The notes beneath the pieces were generated by a model. It saw only the letters and a program-made list of their open reading frames with translations. It had not been told where the DNA came from and searched no databases. A stretch of 64,000 nucleotides of DNA from Hormiphora californensis (taxonomy: Eukaryota > Ctenophora > Tentaculata > Cydippida > Pleurobrachiidae). Position numbers and translations under genes: made by a program. Positions 22,596-35,800 of the stretch are shown here, one piece after another; the stretch's first letter is position 1; every line of letters starts with the position of its first letter. Where the stretch lies: assembly GCA_020137815.1 (NCBI GenBank), contig CM035359.1, forward strand, positions 798,745 through 862,744. The letters are read 5' to 3'.

Positions 22596-22859
22596 GAAAA
22601 GTTGAAGACTGGAATCCGATGAAGATATGAAAAAGAACATGGATACAAGACTGGTTCCCCTGGGCACCAACACCACTTTCATCCTGATTCATGAAACCCA
22701 CCGACCCATTTGGCTGGGCAACAACTCGAACCCTGCTCCGCCTGCTACTGCCCGTCCCTTCCTTCGGTGATTCCACCCCGCTCTTCATTGAGCCTGACTT
22801 GACTGCTCCTCCAGTAGATAATAAAGTCCATGAGTTTAAAAGATCTGGATTTGAAAAAG

Positions 22860-23215
22860 TTGTCTGTGGACCTCCACGCAGACCTCCAAGCAGACCTCCA
22901 ACTGACCTCCAAGCAGACCTCCAACTGACCTCCAAGCAGACCTCCAACTGACCTCCAAGCAGTTCTCCAAGCAGACCTCCGACTGACCTCCAAGCAGACC
23001 TCCAACTGACCTCCAAACTGACCTCCAACTGACCTCCGACTGACCTCCAAGCAGACCTCCAACTGACCTCCAAACTGACCTCCAACTGACCTCCGACTGA
23101 CCTCCAAGCAGACCTCCAACTGACCTCCAAGCAGACCTCCAAGCGGACCTCCAAACTGACCTCCAAACTGAACTCCAAACTGAACTCCAAACTGAACTCC
23201 AAACTGAACTTCTCT
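22860..23215. repeat. gacctccaa minisatellite
   Basis: Units of about 14-15 bp (gacctccaagca, gacctccaactg, gacctccaaact) combined in a higher-order pattern, decaying to gaactccaaact at the right. It keeps frames open on both strands without resembling a protein. Confidence 0.93.
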
Positions 23216-25219
23216 GGAAACTGAAATAGTCACAGAACATGACAGTGTCCCATATCTATAGTTTTAGCCATACATTGTCATTTTCCGAAAAATGATGTGT
23301 AGAAACAAGCGATGAATAGGTGCCCCCAGGATCCCGTCTGATAACCAGCTGATGAAGAAAATGTAGTCGTGATACCGTCACATAATAGGAGGCAGGATCT
23401 GCATGCAGCCAACACATAAACTGACACCAACACATGCATTACAGATTCTAACCTAACTCCAACAACATTACATCCAACCATATAGAACACACACTCACCC
23501 ACCACACACAAACAAATAATAATAAACGTAGTAAAAACTATGTTTATATTCCGCCCATATCCGACAGGGACAGCCCAATGTATATGCTACTGTCACTGAA
23601 GGATAATCTGAATATTAAAGTGACCTGAAATACATCAAATTAACCTATGCATTACATATTTTAACCTAATAATTCACCCCTACTGTGAACGCACACACCC
23701 TATAAAGTGTATTTGAAAGAACACACACTCATACCCACATCACACACAAGCACATACATAATAATAATAGTAATTACCCTCATTAGTTTCGCCTATATCC
23801 GACAGGGACAGCCCATTGTATATGCTACTGTCACTGAAGGATAAGCTGCACATATTATAGTGCCCTAATAAATAGATTAAATTAACCTATACATTTAAAT
23901 GTGTCCCCTTCTCTACTTCTCATCGCCTCCTCCTCATCTCTTCTTTTCTCCTCTCTCGATTACCTCCCCATCCTTCAAAGTACTCATTTTCCATACTTCA
24001 ATCTACAACCATCAGTGAGACCCATCGTATACAAGCTCTAGCAAGCCCGTCTTGCATCCCACCCCTCCCGAAAGCAAAAACGGCCCGCCTACCTTGCCAG
24101 AACCTATTAACAACACTAATTCTACCATCCAATACCACTTAATCAGCAGAATAAACTGCTTACTGCAATTAACACCAATTGATTATTCAGTAATTCCAAA
24201 TTATTCCTACCCGTATCACCTTCCCTACCTTACCTTTTGACCTTAATGAAATCTTCCTAACCTCCAACCTAATTTCTATCGTTATTATTTGTGAAACAAT
24301 TATAAATTGTTTCCCAACAATCCCCAATTAAACTTAGAAAAAGCTACCTCCCTTGCTACCTCCCGTGTAATTTCCTGATAAATTAACTATTTAACTACAC
24401 TATCGCCTCGCCACCCTTTCATCCACCGTTAAAAGATCTATTGCAATTGCATGGATTTTAGAGGATTGCGTTCCTATCCATAAAACCTATTAAAGCTCCT
24501 CCGAACTATTCAAACTTGCTGGCCTGGTCTTGAATTCTGTTCCCAACCCAGATTCAACCTAGAATGCGTCTACATGCACTACTTGTAGACGCTGATACGT
24601 TTCAGCTTCCCCTCAAAGCATCTCCAACCCCTCCACCCCCGTACATGGTCAATCTTGATGTTCTTGCAAGCTCCCGATTGATTGACAAACACTCCCAACC
24701 CCTTGCAAGACATCGCCCTAAGTGCTGGCCAATTAAAAGGTTGTTGTTTCGGGACTTAAGAAACAACCAATAGGAGTCAAGAATTAATACTTCAAGTTAG
24801 CGTTGTTTTGACCTTGATATACGCTATCTATCTCAGCCAAAACCTCAAAGCATAATTCTCCCGCCGGCTATTAGGTTAATTTTATCCACAATTTCGTCAA
24901 ATTATGGAAAGGAACTTCACGGTGCACCACGTGAAATATGACCTTTAATCATGTGTGCCCTAAACCATCCCATTCCCAGGCAACACACGGAAACGTATCA
25001 ACAAGACCAGTTAAATATTCTTGACCTGACCACCACCAACGTGTCGCCAATAGTTTGCACAATATTATAGCCAATATTGGTAAAACATGGACAGATTGCC
25101 TAAAAAAGGAACGCAATAAATCCTCACCTGAACCTTCACTTCCCCGTGCTTCCCAACCGTGGCCTTATCATTATAATCCATGCATTGCTTATGTAGTCTT
25201 GAGGGATCAGATCACATAC

Positions 25220-25560
25220 AAAAAGAGAAGAGAAAGAGCGAGAGAGAGAAAAACAGTGATGTAGAAAATGAAAAGAGGGAGAGATGCAATGATATGCGAA
25301 AGAGAAAGAGAAGAGAATAGAATGAGGAGTGAGAGATAAAGAGGGAAATTTAGATTAATCGAGAAAGAGACGGAGACACAGAAAAAGAGACAGAAAAAGA
25401 GACAGCAGGAGACTCAGATAAAAGAGAGATAGAGTCACTGTCAGAAGGAAAGAGTGAAAAAATGGGAGGCAGAGGAGAAGGGGAAAAAAAGAGAGATGAA
25501 GAGAGACATAGAAAAAGGAGGGAGACAGAGAGAACGATAAAAAGAAAAGTATACACATCC
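25220..25560. repeat. Purine-rich low-complexity tract
   Basis: GA-rich irregular tract (gagaaagagacagaaaaag) inside the LTR element. A second such tract runs at 26040-26760, with unit-like repeats around aagaattcagagagaaagtg. Lys/Glu-rich + frames (for example 26137-26655) come from this composition. Confidence 0.85.
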
Positions 25561-27594
25561 TGTAGGTAAATAATATCCTATACCTTCTCCAGCATTCTCT
25601 CTGTCAGGCATCAGCCCACCGAACATCCTACCTAGTGCACTCCAGTCACTGGCTCCCAAGTGTGTTACACCGAACACTTCCTAAACGCTGAGGTAGAGAC
25701 TATTTCCTGACCGGTATTCCCACTCCCCTGGAAAATAAAAACTTTCCCACTTCCCACTATCACTTGCACCAAACCTTCTGACATATCAGTGAGATTATCA
25801 CCCCTCGCCATCACTATCACCCTCATACAAAGGCAACTCACAGTTCACACTTTTATGCACTGAATGATATGAAACTGACCAACCTACTCATACGACAACA
25901 ATCACACACCGTTGACACATTCACTCACACCTACGATCACTCACTCTGCCATCACACATGAAAATGCCATGCTCCGGTCCCACCTTGTGTAGTGCACAAA
26001 GATAATAATGCCCGGAAACGAGTCTCTACCCCATTTAGCCTCCAAGACCACCTTTTCCCAAAAGAGAGAGATAGAGAAAAAATGAGCGAGAGAGATAAAG
26101 CATAAAAGAGCAATAGAAGCTAGAAAACAGACAGAGATGCAAAGATGCAGTGTGAAACCTGATCCACCTGATGCATGTTTGTTATGCCCAAAATATCCAT
26201 TATCAGACAAAATCACCTCCCATCACCTAGGATCAGATCCCAACCGCCAGATTTTTGCCTTGAATCCCCCACCGAGAGGGAGCAAAGAGAAGAAGAGAAA
26301 GAGCAAACACGAATTCCGAGAAAGTGAGAGAGAGAAAACAGGACAAGAATTCAGCGAGAAAGTGAAAGAGAAAGCAGAACAAGAATTCAGAGAGAAAGTG
26401 AGAGAGAAACAGAACAAGAATTCAGCGAGAAAGCAAAGTGATAGAGAAAACAGGACAAGAATTCGAGAGAAAGTGATAGAGAACACAGAACAAGAATTCA
26501 GAGAGATAGTGAGAGAGAAAAAGAACAAAAATTCGGAGAGAAAGGGAGATATACGAAAAGAGAACAAGAATTCAGAGAGAAAGGGAGATATACGAAAAGG
26601 GAAAGAAATAAGGAAGCGAGAGATGAAGGAGATCAATCATAGTCTTGAGAAATAGAGAAAAAGATAAAGAGAAAGATTCAAAGTCATTGAGAGCAAAATA
26701 AGAAATGAGAGAGAAAGCGATAGTGAGAGAGGGAGAAAAAGAGATGCGAAAACCGAGAAAAACAGATTTCTGTATTTGTGATCTATACGAACGCCTCAAT
26801 TCTATTACTATTCTTATACCTAACCAATTAGCGCCCTCCCCTGCTTTTACACCGCCTACAAGATCTGTGGCTCGATTCTAAAACGTGCCGCCCAGAATTA
26901 CTGGCTACACCATGCCGCCTAAACTTGTCATCTAGAAGAGCCAAAACTTTATCCTAGAATCCTACACCCCACAGCTTATACGGGAGCTCCCTCCCCCACC
27001 CACGATCTATCGTGTATCTTACCACCCCTGAGGTGGGCCCTATTGTTCATTCAACCTGTTAACTTATACCTCAGCCTCATGTACACCAGTGCCTCTAACC
27101 CTAAACCTTTTCAACTAGAATGAGACGTTTATCAGTTAGGATACCTCGAAACACTAAAATGTACCCTCTCCTTAGGCGCTTATAACCCTATAAACTTAAA
27201 ATACTAAACATGTACCTTTTACACCTCCTATCTGATGATGTATCCTGTAATTGTAAACATGTTGCCCATTCGTGCAAAATTAGGGACTTTAGTTAAAAAT
27301 AATCATATATGGACCTTAACACAAGCTACCTCCTATCCCTGTTTTAAACTGTCTAGTGACATTTACCACATGCTGTATACTTACAGAGCATTTCGTCTCA
27401 TACCCGCTTAAATTGGCTGCCCCAACTTCAAGGCTATCACTCCATCATATCAGAGTATCCACACTTATCTCAGCACTTCTCAGCAGTACACCTCCCACTT
27501 GATATCTTCCAGCATCGAGATTACCTCCAACTCGTATCACAGGACTATCACTCCTTCATTCTATCACCGCCGTCAGAACGTACCTTCGTCAGAA

Positions 27595-27700
27595 CATCTC
27601 CTCCAGAACACCTCCGTCAGAACACCTCCTTCAGAACACCTCCGTCAGAACACCTCCGTCAAAACACCTCCGTCAGAACACCTCCGTAAGAACACCTCCA
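27595..27700. repeat. 15-bp tandem repeat cagaacacctccgt
   Basis: About seven copies of cagaacacctccgt/cctt inside the LTR element; gives a Thr/Pro/Ser-rich frame that is not a gene. Confidence 0.9.
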
Positions 27701-28461
27701 GCACAGTACAGCATTTACCCCTCCAGCAACTTCCATCCGTGTAGCTCCATTTTTCAAACCAAACCATCTGAAAATAATGAACGCATTTCCTGAAAACTTA
27801 TGTTACTACTACCCACGAGAATGATCCATTCCATTGTAACATAATTCCAGAGACAGGAGCTAGAATTCCTCAGTAGACAACGGAAGTGTAATTGTGCTGT
27901 CGACGTTGCCAATTCCTCAGTATGAGTCCTCCAATAACCTCCATTCAAAAGCTCCGATGTCCGAACCGCCTCACGGGATCAAATACATTTCCTGAAACAA
28001 AACCTCACCTTCCCTTGTTGTTAGTTACCTCCTAGCCTAATTTAACCTCTATAAACTACAAAAAGGCTAAAAATATTGTGGCTGACCTGCGGACGCGGAA
28101 CTTGAACAAATAACACAAAACAAAACAGGCACCTCCAAACCCCCTTTATAGCAGAAATTTCCACAGCATTGACCAAGCCAGCCCGGCAGTGTAATTTGCT
28201 TCCCACACAACCCTGCCACTAGTAGGTTGATCACTGCCATACACGCAGTTGTGATAAATCCCCACACAATTGTAATTTCCCCTTTCATTTAACAGCTCAT
28301 ATTACCGCCCGGTAATCCCAAATAAACATTCTAAAACTAGCCTGCCCACTCTAATCTCACTTCATAACTGCCCTATCTCTCCTCATACTCTCCTAAATCT
28401 CTCTCAATAATAATAAATCCTTAGGTTTTACCAAAAAATTAAAACGTTCGTTGGACCAAAA

Positions 28462-29695
28462 TGTAGGGGGCGACCTGACCGCCGCCACCAGGCCGTGGCC
28501 CGGACTGTAAAAAGCCACGGATGCACAAGACATTGTACTAAATGTATAGTACCCTGTGCAAGTGCCTGGGCCCCCTACGGAGAGTCCCTGGCTCTCCGTC
28601 CATAAAGAGAACTAATGTTAGGCCAGCCATAATCCTTGACCGAGTAGACAAATGAAAACAAACGATATACGTGTAAAAGAGGAGATCTTCCCTTGTCTCG
28701 GTGGCAACGGCTCTAGTATCCATGGACTAACCACTACACTACTCAACCAATACAAGTCCAACTGATACACCAGCCGCAACCACTGGGCCGCCGGGAGATC
28801 CCCTTTCGGAAACTCTGACACACCGCCAGGATTCCTATATAAATCTCCATTTAATACTCCCTTTAAATATACAAATAATATACACTCAATCCATGCTCAA
28901 CAAAAGTAATGATACACTAAACACTCGTGCCTCTCCAATACTCTCTCTCTCCTCTGAACTATACTCCTCTACAACTCCTCCTCTCATGTCTTGACTACCT
29001 CCTGCCCAATAAGACCTAAATCAATCCCCAACTAACTCCACCAAGCTATACCTCCACCAAGCTGCACTTCATTGTTCCACCTTGTATTGTGGCCTACTAG
29101 CAATGCTAGCAATATGGCCGCCCTCATTACGAGACCCAAGCTGACAATATAAGGAAGTTTGGCCGCAGACAAACTCCCTTTCTACAATCCAAACTAGCTG
29201 GTCCGTACACCAAAACCTTGTGTCCAGAACTCTCTGTCTCCTCCAATCTCCCAAACTATGTCCCGTCCGTTGCGTGACCTCCCACTACCACGTGTCCTTG
29301 CCGGCCCTGGCTCCATCAGCCAATCCCATTTGACCACGTTGGTTACCGATAATCTGACTGACCGCCACCCTCCTTATCACTCCTAACGGCGACATGATGG
29401 CTAGCGGCTGCACCTCTGCAGCTTTGCAGCGGTGCAGAAACCAGCTTCCCATACAACCAATCTTTCTCTCTCTCTCAACAACTCGAGTGGTGATCTAAAG
29501 CCCATTTAATATAGCAACGGCCGCTCTAACCTCTAGTATAGATAATAATATTCCGTTGCAAAATATAATGACAATAACTGATGTGCAGCCTGCACCCACA
29601 CAACATATACCGAAACATATTAGGACACAATATATATGAGGAATTATATAGGGACTTGTAGGAGCAAGCAATGCTTGTCAATTGCGTGCCCTACA
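28462..29695 (-). mobile_element. LTR retroelement, 5' LTR (right copy)
   Basis: 1,234 bp copy of 19539-20772 with the same TGTAGGG/CCCTACA ends. It is followed by the target-site duplication attg at 29696-29699. The primer-binding site lies just inside it. By eye the two LTRs show no difference, implying very recent insertion (or gene conversion). Confidence 0.93.
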
Positions 29696-29699
29696 ATTG

Positions 29700-30458
29700 T
29701 GTTGTAGATTATTATAGGAATGCAAGGCTGCTTGTAGTGAGAAAACGTTATCCAGGAAATACGAAATAAGAAGACGCGCTAGATCGTGCTGAACAAGTGC
29801 ACTTTATTAGTTTATAAGTACCCGCACTTTATTAGTTAAGTACCCGCGCATTAACGGTTAAATACGGTATCTCTTCACTAGACGCGGCATTGTATGTAAG
29901 CTGTGTTTATAAGATTGGGTTACTGTTTGGGGGTAGTTATCGACTCTACTATTATAAGGTTGGGTTACCATATTTTAAATCGATTAAAGTTTATTTTATT
30001 TTGTTTATTAGTGGAAGCTGTTTATTTTAATTTCTGAAAAAGCAAATGAAAACAAAACCTTACTAATTGTGGTTAAAATATTTGTTGTTTAATTGTTATT
30101 GCTGTATAATATATTTGTTCTAGAAACTCCTACAAAAATGTCTTAATATCGTATAATTTATATCTAACCTATTCAGTCAAACATCAACTTAACGGAATCC
30201 TTGTATAATTGGGTGAAGGGTGTTTGCACCGCAGTAAACAGATAGGTCCGGTACATTGAGGTTTCACTGTCCCATATTAGCTTGGTATATCCTAGTGAAG
30301 GGCAACAAAAGGACCCCATGATACTCGGCAAACCCTAGAATCATTCAAATACACGCAACTACATGTTCTATACAGTTTGTTTGATGTTGTGTTTGTAGTA
30401 ACAACAACACATGTCATTACGATTATGTTGTGTTTGATTAAGTAACAACTCATTAGTT
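29700..30458. other. Short spacer between LTR element and LPP gene
   Basis: AT-rich. On the minus strand several AATAAA-type signals (tttatt on + at about 29988-30010) could polyadenylate LPP transcripts. The rest is the displaced downstream flank of the GPCR. No ORF. Confidence 0.45.
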
Positions 30459-31542
30459 TTACAGTTCATGGTCCTGATGCTGGATCGAACTAACACCCTC
30501 TCCTCCTTCCTCTTCTTGGGTGTAACATTGGGATGTCAAACTTCCCTCCCCAGACATTCCCTGTCCACATTTGATCTGCAGAATATATATCATTTAGTGG
30601 GGGATCATAATTTGATTAGTTGGGGTGGTGCATGTCAAGGGTTTTGAGAATGGTTCAACTTGTCTAGATATATGTTTAGTATATTCGAGAACTTATTCTA
30701 ATCTGTCTAGACATGGCAGGGTGGTGTAGTGGCCTACTGTCTAGACATATGTCTAGATATATGTTTAGAATATTCGAGAACTTATTCTGTCTAGACATGT
30801 CTCTTTACTACATCTAATCCTTTCTACTTCCCCAGTACCATTACATTTCTCACGTCGATAGCACCATAACATTATTATAATTGCTATATGCTGCCCACAA
30901 CGTACTATTCTTAAGGCAGCGGATTACGGGGGCCCGAATAGATTACCTTCCGTTCCAGATAGACAAGGAGCACTAGAGATATGTATCCGATCACAATTCC
31001 ATACATCACATCCTCCCAATGATGATAGTATTCAGTGTACCGGGTTAGTGCTACAACTGGGCCAACAACAAACATCAGAATCCCCTGCAAGGAGGATCAC
31101 GTGTCAATATGTGAGGGAGGGAGAAGGGGTAAAATAGTGAGTGAGTGGGGACTGGAGAGTGAAATAGTGAGTGGGGAGGGTAGGCGGCTGGCGGACTCTA
31201 GTGCTAACGGACTCTCTATCTAAAAGCGGACTCTTTTTACTTCCAGAATATCGGCAGTTGAAGGGATGTGCAGTGACTTCTAGTTCTCGTTTTGGCTGTC
31301 AGACACTGTCAGACACTGTCAGACACTGTCAGACACTGTCAGAGCATTGGCCTGACAGTGTCTTGTCTCGTTTTGTAGATAAAGAGTCTGCACAATGTAA
31401 ACTTTTTAGACATCAAGTCTCCTGGTACATTTTGGCGCCAAAGCAAATCCCCCAACCCGGACTCTACGTCTAAAATCCTAAACCAACCCAGAATCTAACC
31501 CCACCCCAACCCCTGCCCTAACCTCGAACCCAAAGAGAGTGA

Positions 31543-31587
<45 letters not shown>

Positions 31588-32824
31588 CCTTTGATTACCT
31601 TTGACAAGGTTTAGCTGAAGTAGCTTGGAATCCACTTTAGTAATGGACCCGTTGGAATGTTCCTGCTGGTCTAATAGATAACAACAGGAACACTATAGCA
31701 AACAAAGAAGGCAATTTAATGAAATAAATGAAAAGAAGAAACTTAAATGAATAGCACTCTCAGTAAGTACTACTGTGTCCCCGAGGAGACCTCCACCACC
31801 TCGCCCTTTTTGATCCTAAACGACTTCCCAGGGCTCCGCTCCTTCTCCTCTTTCAACTTTTTCACTAGGACCGCCCGAGCCGCTCTCTCCTCAGAAGTAA
31901 GGTCGGGAGAGATATAAACTCGGGAAAACACTTCACTCTCTCTGAGTCGTGTCTTCTTACCAAGAATACACGACTGCATCTCCTTACTTGTCAGGGTTAA
32001 CTTCAGGGGTCTAGTCTGACCTGCTGAAAATCTCCCCAACCGCTGAGCACGTTTCACAAGAGGTTTCTCCGCGAGTGTTGTCCACAGCTCCGGTAACAGT
32101 TCCTCGCTGTCTCCAGGACTGTCAGTCAGCCCGTGGATGACAATATTACACGACCTATCCTCGCTTGCTGCAGCAACAGCCTTCTGGATCCTACTAGGAG
32201 CCAAGGCTGTCTCGCATTCCCTCTTTAACGCAGATGAGAAGCTATGAATCTCCTCTTTTGCAATAATCTGTACCTCTGTAATCACTTCCTCTCTCTTCTC
32301 CAAGAGCTGCTCCTGCAGTTTAAGTAACTGCTCCTGGGCACCAACTAGTGCCTTCTGGGCGGAGATAAGATCCTCCTGACGCTCTATGAGCTTCTTCTCT
32401 ATCTCACTGCACTTCCTAGCTTCATTAAACTGACTCCTCATTACAGGGAACAACCTCTCAACCAACAACTTGCCAGTCATCTCCACCCACGCAACTAAAT
32501 CATTTTTATCCACCTTATCTAATTTGTACTTAGAGGGGGCAGATAAAGTGTCCCATAGACTCTCCTCTGCACCATTATACTCTGCACTAAACACGCCCGT
32601 GGTGGGACGTGCTCCAGCCATCGCAAATAGTTCCTCTATCATTTCCACAGTTTCTACATGTACATTTTCCAGCTCTGAGTCACTAATTGACTTGTTACCA
32701 CTAACCAAGACTCTAGGACTCACACTCATAACGGTGAAAAGTGACCGTTACAACTATAAAGATAAGAGACGGACGATTTTCAATGCACAAGCGATAAGAA
32801 CAAGCAAGAAAAGAGAGAGAGAGA

Positions 32825-32864
<40 letters not shown>

Positions 32865-35800
32865 GAGTGAGAGAGAGAGAGAGAGAGAGTGAGAGAGAGC
32901 GAGAGAGAGAGAGTGTGTGTGTGAATAAAGTGTGTGTTCTGGTCCGGATTGCCCCGGTATCACGTGGTACTAATCCCAACACATCATTGGAATACTGAAG
33001 TCGTAGTTCTCCAATGATGTGATACCGGGGCAATTCGAACCAGAACGAGCAGCGTGGAGATTACATGGTTCGAATTGCCCCCTGACAACACCAGACGGGG
33101 ATCTTCTTCTGGTGTTGTGAGGACGTTCACGTGATTCCCACGTGACGAAATAAAGCACTCCTATTGGTGTGGTCCGAATATTGCCCCGGTTCCAATGAAC
33201 TTTAAGGGTAAGCTAACCAAATTTTTTTTTTCGAGTGCAGGGAAATCTCTCACCGCAGGGTTGTAGGCCATGCCAAGGAGACCTCAAATATGCAATTTTA
33301 GACCTCAAGTCGAATTCATATTTTTGCTACAGCCGTTTTAAAATCGTCTTGAAACTTTCTGAAAAGACGTTTTTGACACCCTAAAAATACATTTTCAGGG
33401 CTAGAAGCTTAAAATTATGGGGATTTGAAGGGGATAGGAAGGTTTATCGACACAAAAATTTTTATTAAAATCGGTGATGATTTTCGGTCGTGAGATTGAT
33501 TTACTTTTTTCCCTCTTAAAGGCCCTATTTAGCAAAGTTCCGAAAGTTTGTGAAGGCTGTAAATTGATTATCTAAGTTGCCACAAATTTTTGGCGTGTCC
33601 TTATTTGAGACAAGTTGTACAGAGCTTTTTTGTAAAAGCAGTTTTTTTAGAAATAAAGAAATAGCCTGTATCTCAAAAATGACTGATTTTAGAGACCTGA
33701 GACGATTCAGAAGGTCCGATTTTGGGGGGGCCTTCTGAGAGACATTTTTCTCCTACTTCAACGGTTTTCGCTGTAATTGCGAAAAACAAATCCTTTGAAG
33801 AGGGCAAAAGAGGAGTTCCGACAGCCTGCTTCGTGCTGCTTTTCCACCTTCTTGCTAAATCCTTTTTCGCAATTACAGTAAAAACCGTTGAAGTAGGAGA
33901 AAAATGTCTCTCAGAAGACCCCCCTCAAAATCGGACCTTCTGAATCGTTTAAGCTTGGTCTCAGGTCTCTAAAATCAGTCATTTTTGAGATACAGGCTAT
34001 TTCTTTATTTCTAAAAAAACGGCTTTCACAAAAAAAGCTGGTTAGCGTACCCTTAAGCCTATACTTTAACCCTAATTTTTTTCCTTGTATCTTTTTTTCA
34101 AATGGGGGCGAGAACCGATTAAGTAAAAAATCAACCATTTTTTCCCGGTTTACCCTAGACATAAAGTCCGCTCTGTGTATGTCGGGCGGACTTTTTAGAT
34201 AAAGAGTCCGCCCTGTGTAGACTAAATGTAGATAAAGAGTCCACTGTAGACTTAGAGTGTAGCACTAGAGTCCGCCCACCAGTGGGGAGGGATCAGTGAC
34301 AAACATTAAAACACCCTGAAACAATTTAATTAATGGTGGTCCAGCTGTACCTGTATCATGGCTCGTGTTGCCCAGGTGAAATCTGTCCTGATGTCCCCTC
34401 TATGGGTTTCCAGGAGTAAAGCTATTGCCCCAAAGAGGAGGATTGCAAACACGCTGTGTCCGGAGGGAAATGACCGTGCAGACTCAGCTCCCTCAATCTC
34501 ATGGGCACAAGTGTACTCTGTCACCCACACCCCTCTATCAGTCTGTTGTGATTTGTTGTATATCGGCTGACACATCGCGAAGAAGTTTGGCCTGCATTTC
34601 CCCATAAATCTTTTGATGAATTCGGAGAAAGCGAGGAAGAGAAAAGCTACGAAGAGGCCGCACCAAGTCTGAAAAGAGTGGTGTTTAGCTAAAGATGCAT
34701 GTTTTACAAGGTCTTTACTGCTCGCTAGTTCATGGAATTGGGAGTTGCTGTATAATAACATGTTGCTATCAAATAATTTATCCAGACAGTTGAAGTTTCC
34801 CTACTGCAAGCGGCGCTGTGAGACAGTTGACGTGTGTCAAAGTTGGGGATTCGTGATCTTTTCTTAATAAAGATTAATAGTAGGAACGATAGTGTCAGTA
34901 AGGGATTTCGACAAGGACTTGCTACTAAATGTTGCCTAATAAATAGTTCGGAATAAGGGAAGTGGTTAATATGGACACCCCCTCCCTGCAAGCAACATAC
35001 CTTATCCCACCAATACAAAACAAGGTATCTGTTGGATCTGCGGATTCTCAGGGCCAGTAGCACGCAGCACTGGACTGCGATCATTAGCGGGTAAAGGAGC
35101 ATTATCAAACCAGCAGCCAGCGTAGTGAGCGTCTGAAACACATTTCAATATAGTTTGAGAAGTGAGCGTCTGAAACACATTTCAATATAGTTTGAGAAGT
35201 GAGCGTCTGAAACACATTTCAATATAGTTTGAGAAGTGAGCGTCTGAAACACATTTCAATATAGTTTGAGAAGTGAGCGTCTGAAACACATTTCAATATA
35301 GTTTGAGAAGTGAGCGTCTGAAACACATTTCAATATAGTTTGAGAAGTGAGCGTCTGAAACACATTTCAATATAGTTTGAGAAGTGAGCGTCTGAAACAC
35401 ATTTCAATATAGTTTGAGAAGTGAGCGTCTGAAACACATTTCAATATAGTTTGAGAAGTGAGCGTCTGAAACACATTCAATATAGTTTGAGAAGTGAGCG
35501 TCTGAAACACATTTCAATATAGTTTGAGAAGTGAGCGTCTGAAACACATTTCAATATAGTTTGAGAAGTGAGCGTCTGAAACACATTTCAATATAGTTTG
35601 AGAAGTGAGCGTCTGAAGACTGAAACACATTTCAATATAGTTTGAGAAGTGAGCGTCTGAAACACATTTCAATATAGTTTGAGAAGTGAGCGTCTGAAAC
35701 ACATTTCAATATAGTTTTAGGGATGAATGTAGAGATTTTAGTAAATCACAATCAGGTAAAGGATCTCGTCAAAGTATTTAATACATGATTCTTTAAAAAC

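Larger units (their letters stand above)
20773..28461 (-). mobile_element. Internal region of a non-autonomous LTR element (LARD-like)
   Basis: Lies between the two LTRs; 7,689 bp. On the minus strand it starts next to the 5' LTR with TTT then TGGTCCAACGAACG (about 28446-28459), a plausible primer-binding site matching a tRNA 3' end, and finishes with the polypurine tract gggaggggtgggaa (20773-20786) directly against the 3' LTR. No gag, protease, reverse transcriptase or integrase frame is present on either strand. Contents include a GGCGCC-word foldback, a gacctcc minisatellite, a direct repeat around cgacagggacagccca (23568 and 23805), purine-rich tracts (25220-25560; 26040-26760) and a 15-bp tandem (27595-27700). 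A second copy of the PPT lies at 24057-24072. Confidence 0.88.

Noticed and set aside
20828-22622. Many W-R-Q-A-P-N-rich ORFs on both strands
   Set aside because: All come from iterated ggcgccaa words of the foldback element; equal coding potential on every strand and frame shows they are artefacts.
22591-23240. Minus ORFs of up to 203 codons (WRSAWRSVGG type)
   Set aside because: Translation of the gacctcc minisatellite; no domain.
26137-26655. 172-codon Lys/Glu-rich ORF as a gag-like protein of the LTR element
   Set aside because: Composition follows the GA-rich tract, it is on the opposite strand to the PBS/PPT orientation, and it has no zinc knuckle or capsid motif.
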